From contig CAMLMC010000001.1 in assembly GCA_946481075.1 (NCBI GenBank), forward strand, positions 1,054,001 through 1,118,000: DNA of 64,000 nucleotides. Reading direction: 5' to 3'. This DNA comes from an uncultured Alphaproteobacteria bacterium. Its GTDB lineage: Bacteria > Pseudomonadota > Alphaproteobacteria > Micavibrionales > Micavibrionaceae. Below are positions 62,292 through 64,000 of this stretch, one piece after another. Positions within the stretch are counted from its first letter, which is position 1, and each line of letters starts with the position of its first letter. Made by a program: the position numbers and the translations under genes. The notes below the pieces were generated by a model. That model ran no database searches. It had not been told where the DNA came from and was given only the letters and a program-made list of their open reading frames with translations.

Positions 62292-64000
62292 ATGGCCGTA
62301 TTGTCCAGAAAACTGATCCTGACGTTAAGCTCTATCGCGCTGCTCTCGGCATGCGATGACAATTCCGCATCAACGGAAACAGGCTGGTCGGACTGGTTCA
62401 AACCGGATAACGGCGGCCCGGTCTCCTTCTATATTCCAACGCGCGAGTATGTTCAGGAAACACAGGCCGGAAACTATCTGTCCGGACAGTTCGCGCAATA
62501 TCGTCAGGATTGGACCAAAGCCAGCGAGTATTTAAGCCGCGTGATTGCGCAAGACCCGGACAATGTCGAACTTCAACAAAGGGCGATGGTGCTTGCCATG
62601 CAGGCGGGCGATGCCAACCGGTCCATCGCCTTTGCCCGCAAGGTTCTTGAACAAGATGATGATAACGTTCTTGCATTACTGGTGCATGGGACGGATGAGC
62701 TGAAGCGCCAGAACTTCAAGGAAGCGGTCACGATATTCGAAAAAATGCCGGGCAATAGCGTCGGTGATTTCATTCGTCCCATCCTGATTGCATGGGCGCA
62801 GGCCCCGCAAGGCCCGGAAGATGACGACAATCTTGTCAATGCCAGTCCGTTTCATGCCTATCACGCGTTGTTGATCGCGGATTATGTCGGACAGATCAAG
62901 GATGACGCGCGTTATTTTGTGAATATCATTGCCTCCGGCGAGGTGGACAGCCACATCATGGAACGGGTTGGCGATATTTTCGCGCGCAACAACAATCCCG
63001 AACTGGCGAAAAAAATTTATGAAACCCTGCTGAAACACAAAAAAGACAATGGCGTTCCGGTTCCGGATATCACCGCGCTTGAAGCAAAGATTGCAGATCC
63101 CGGCAGCGTGAATGCCCCAAAGATCGCGACCCCCATGGAAGGCGCGGCCGAAGCCTTTTATAATATGGCGAGCATCTTGTTTCAGGAAAACAGCGATGAC
63201 AGCGCGTTGGTCTTTGCCCGCATGTCGGAGTTCCTTGCCCCCGGCAATGAAGAGAACAGGTTGATGCTGGCCGGCATCTTGATGCGCAACGACCATGCGG
63301 ATGAAGCGATAGGTGTTTTAAAGACCATCAATTCGGGCAATGACTCTTTCCTGGCGGCGCAAAGAAGCGCGGCAGAATTGATGGAGAGCGAAGGAAAGCT
63401 TGATCAAGCCATTGCCTATCTTGATGAAATATACAACACGCATAAGGATATCAATGCACTGATCCAGATAGGTGATGCTTATCGCCGTGCAGAAAAATAT
63501 GATCTTTCCATCAAGGCATATGACCGCGCGGAAAAAGAATTGGGAGGCAAGATAGGCCCCGAAAACTGGCATCTTCTTTATGCCCGTGGCATGTCATATG
63601 AACGTGCCGGCAACATGACGAAGGCAGAGGCAGACCTTGAAAAGGCCCTCGAATTCAAACCGGACCACCCTTATCTCCTCAACTATCTCGGTTATAGCTG
63701 GGCCGATCAGGGCAAGAATTTGGATCGTGCGCTCGACATGGTCAAAAAGGCCGCGTTCCTGCGCCCCGATGATGGGTATATTGCAGACTCTCTTGGATGG
63801 GTTTTCTTCAAACTAGGCGATTATAACAGGGCCGTGACAGAGCTTGAAAAGGCTGTTGAACTTGTCCCCTTCGATCCCACAATCAACGACCATCTTGGGG
63901 ATGCGTATTGGCATGTGGGCCGCAAACAGGAAGCGCGTTTCCAATGGCAACGTGCCCTGAACCACAACAAGGATGATGAAAAGCTGGCGACCGCGATCAA
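62292..64000 (+). CDS. TPR-repeat lipoprotein, N-terminal part (runs off right edge)
   Basis: About 569 residues are visible without a stop. The start is ATG 62292. MAVLSRKLILTLSSIALLSA then Cys-Asp-Asp gives a lipobox (LLSAC). TPR units recur through the chain, clearest near the end (residues about 430-565: ARGMSYERAGNMTKAEADLE; YLGYSWADQGKNLDRALDMV; SLGWVFFKLGDYNRAVTELE; GDAYWHVGRKQEARFQWQRA). The Asp-Asp after the Cys could favour inner-membrane retention if the E. coli rule applies. Such large TPR lipoproteins act as envelope scaffolds; the partner is unknown. Confidence 0.88.
   Translation, partial: MAVLSRKLILTLSSIALLSACDDNSASTETGWSDWFKPDNGGPVSFYIPTREYVQETQAGNYLSGQFAQYRQDWTKASEYLSRVIAQDPDNVELQQRAMVLAMQAGDANRSIAFARKVLEQDDDNVLALLVHGTDELKRQNFKEAVTIFEKMPGNSVGDFIRPILIAWAQAPQGPEDDDNLVNASPFHAYHALLIADYVGQIKDDARYFVNIIASGEVDSHIMERVGDIFARNNNPELAKKIYETLLKHKKDNGVPVPDITALEAKIADPGSVNAPKIATPMEGAAEAFYNMASILFQENSDDSALVFARMSEFLAPGNEENRLMLAGILMRNDHADEAIGVLKTINSGNDSFLAAQRSAAELMESEGKLDQAIAYLDEIYNTHKDINALIQIGDAYRRAEKYDLSIKAYDRAEKELGGKIGPENWHLLYARGMSYERAGNMTKAEADLEKALEFKPDHPYLLNYLGYSWADQGKNLDRALDMVKKAAFLRPDDGYIADSLGWVFFKLGDYNRAVTELEKAVELVPFDPTINDHLGDAYWHVGRKQEARFQWQRALNHNKDDEKLATAI

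Noticed and set aside
1..64000. CRISPR arrays, insertion sequences, prophage or integrase genes
   Set aside because: No regularly spaced direct repeats, transposase motifs, terminal inverted repeats or integrase signatures were seen.

Overview
The window reads as chromosome of an alphaproteobacterium. The signs are a pleD-divK pair, an EipB/DUF1849 envelope protein, HdaA beside a PerM-type transporter and purM, the tiny aa3-type cytochrome oxidase subunit IV found almost only in this class, an alphaproteobacterial L33, and a pyrB-plsY-dprA-topA-rnr-rpmG run. GC looks moderate by eye. Order or genus cannot be fixed from sequence alone; a Rhodospirillales- or Micavibrionales-like lineage is only a guess. 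There are no rRNA or tRNA genes, CRISPR arrays, transposases or phage genes.

Layout. 1-1.2 kb: start of a succinate dehydrogenase operon (sdhC-sdhD-sdhA, cut by the window edge). 1.2-6.1 kb: MsrB-like protein without its catalytic Cys, pyridoxal kinase, aspartate-semialdehyde dehydrogenase, and a soluble hybrid histidine kinase. 6.1-17.4 kb: a compact type IV pilus / type II secretion-like locus. One strand carries response regulator, secretin, an Ig/ASH-repeat protein, GspE-type ATPase, GspF-type platform protein, two bitopic assembly proteins and two pilin-like proteins; the A24 prepilin peptidase is divergent. 17.3-19.1 kb: class III CoA-transferase and a GNAT protein. 19.2-29.3 kb: pyrB-plsY-dprA-topA-rnr, a second divergent RNB-domain protein, and rpmG. 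29.4-33.4 kb: PleD-like diguanylate cyclase, DivK with an acidic tail, EipB, and a second GGDEF protein. 33.4-33.7 kb: a palindrome-rich non-coding stretch. 33.7-40 kb: ZupT, small membrane proteins, an AT-rich orphan gene, aspS, two exported unknowns, rnd. 40-42.7 kb: sugar-phosphate genes (fructokinase, mannose-6-phosphate isomerase-like cupin, HAD phosphatase). 42.7-47 kb: hdaA, PerM-like transporter, a DUF2066 protein, purM, COX subunit IV. 47-52 kb: 7TM hybrid kinase with HPt, ndk, a possible RelA/SpoT-fold protein. 52-64 kb: alaS, hisN, slt, family-4-like uracil-DNA glycosylase, ribA-ribD, etfD and a TPR lipoprotein cut by the right edge.

How the parts fit. Most of the window is housekeeping metabolism, information processing and envelope maintenance. 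The accessory-looking part is the 6.1-17.4 kb secretion/pilus locus. By position and topology every core role of a type IV filament machine can be assigned, but several parts are unusual. The protein between secretin and ATPase joins three Cys-paired Ig/ASH-like repeats to a C-terminal domain resembling the GspC/PilP homology region. The secretin carries a Pro/Ser/Ala-rich tail of about 200 residues. Both pilins lack Glu5. A receiver-only regulator is translationally coupled to the secretin. Signalling capacity is high: two HPt-containing hybrid kinases, two single-receiver regulators and two GGDEF proteins, but no EAL or HD-GYP phosphodiesterase in view.
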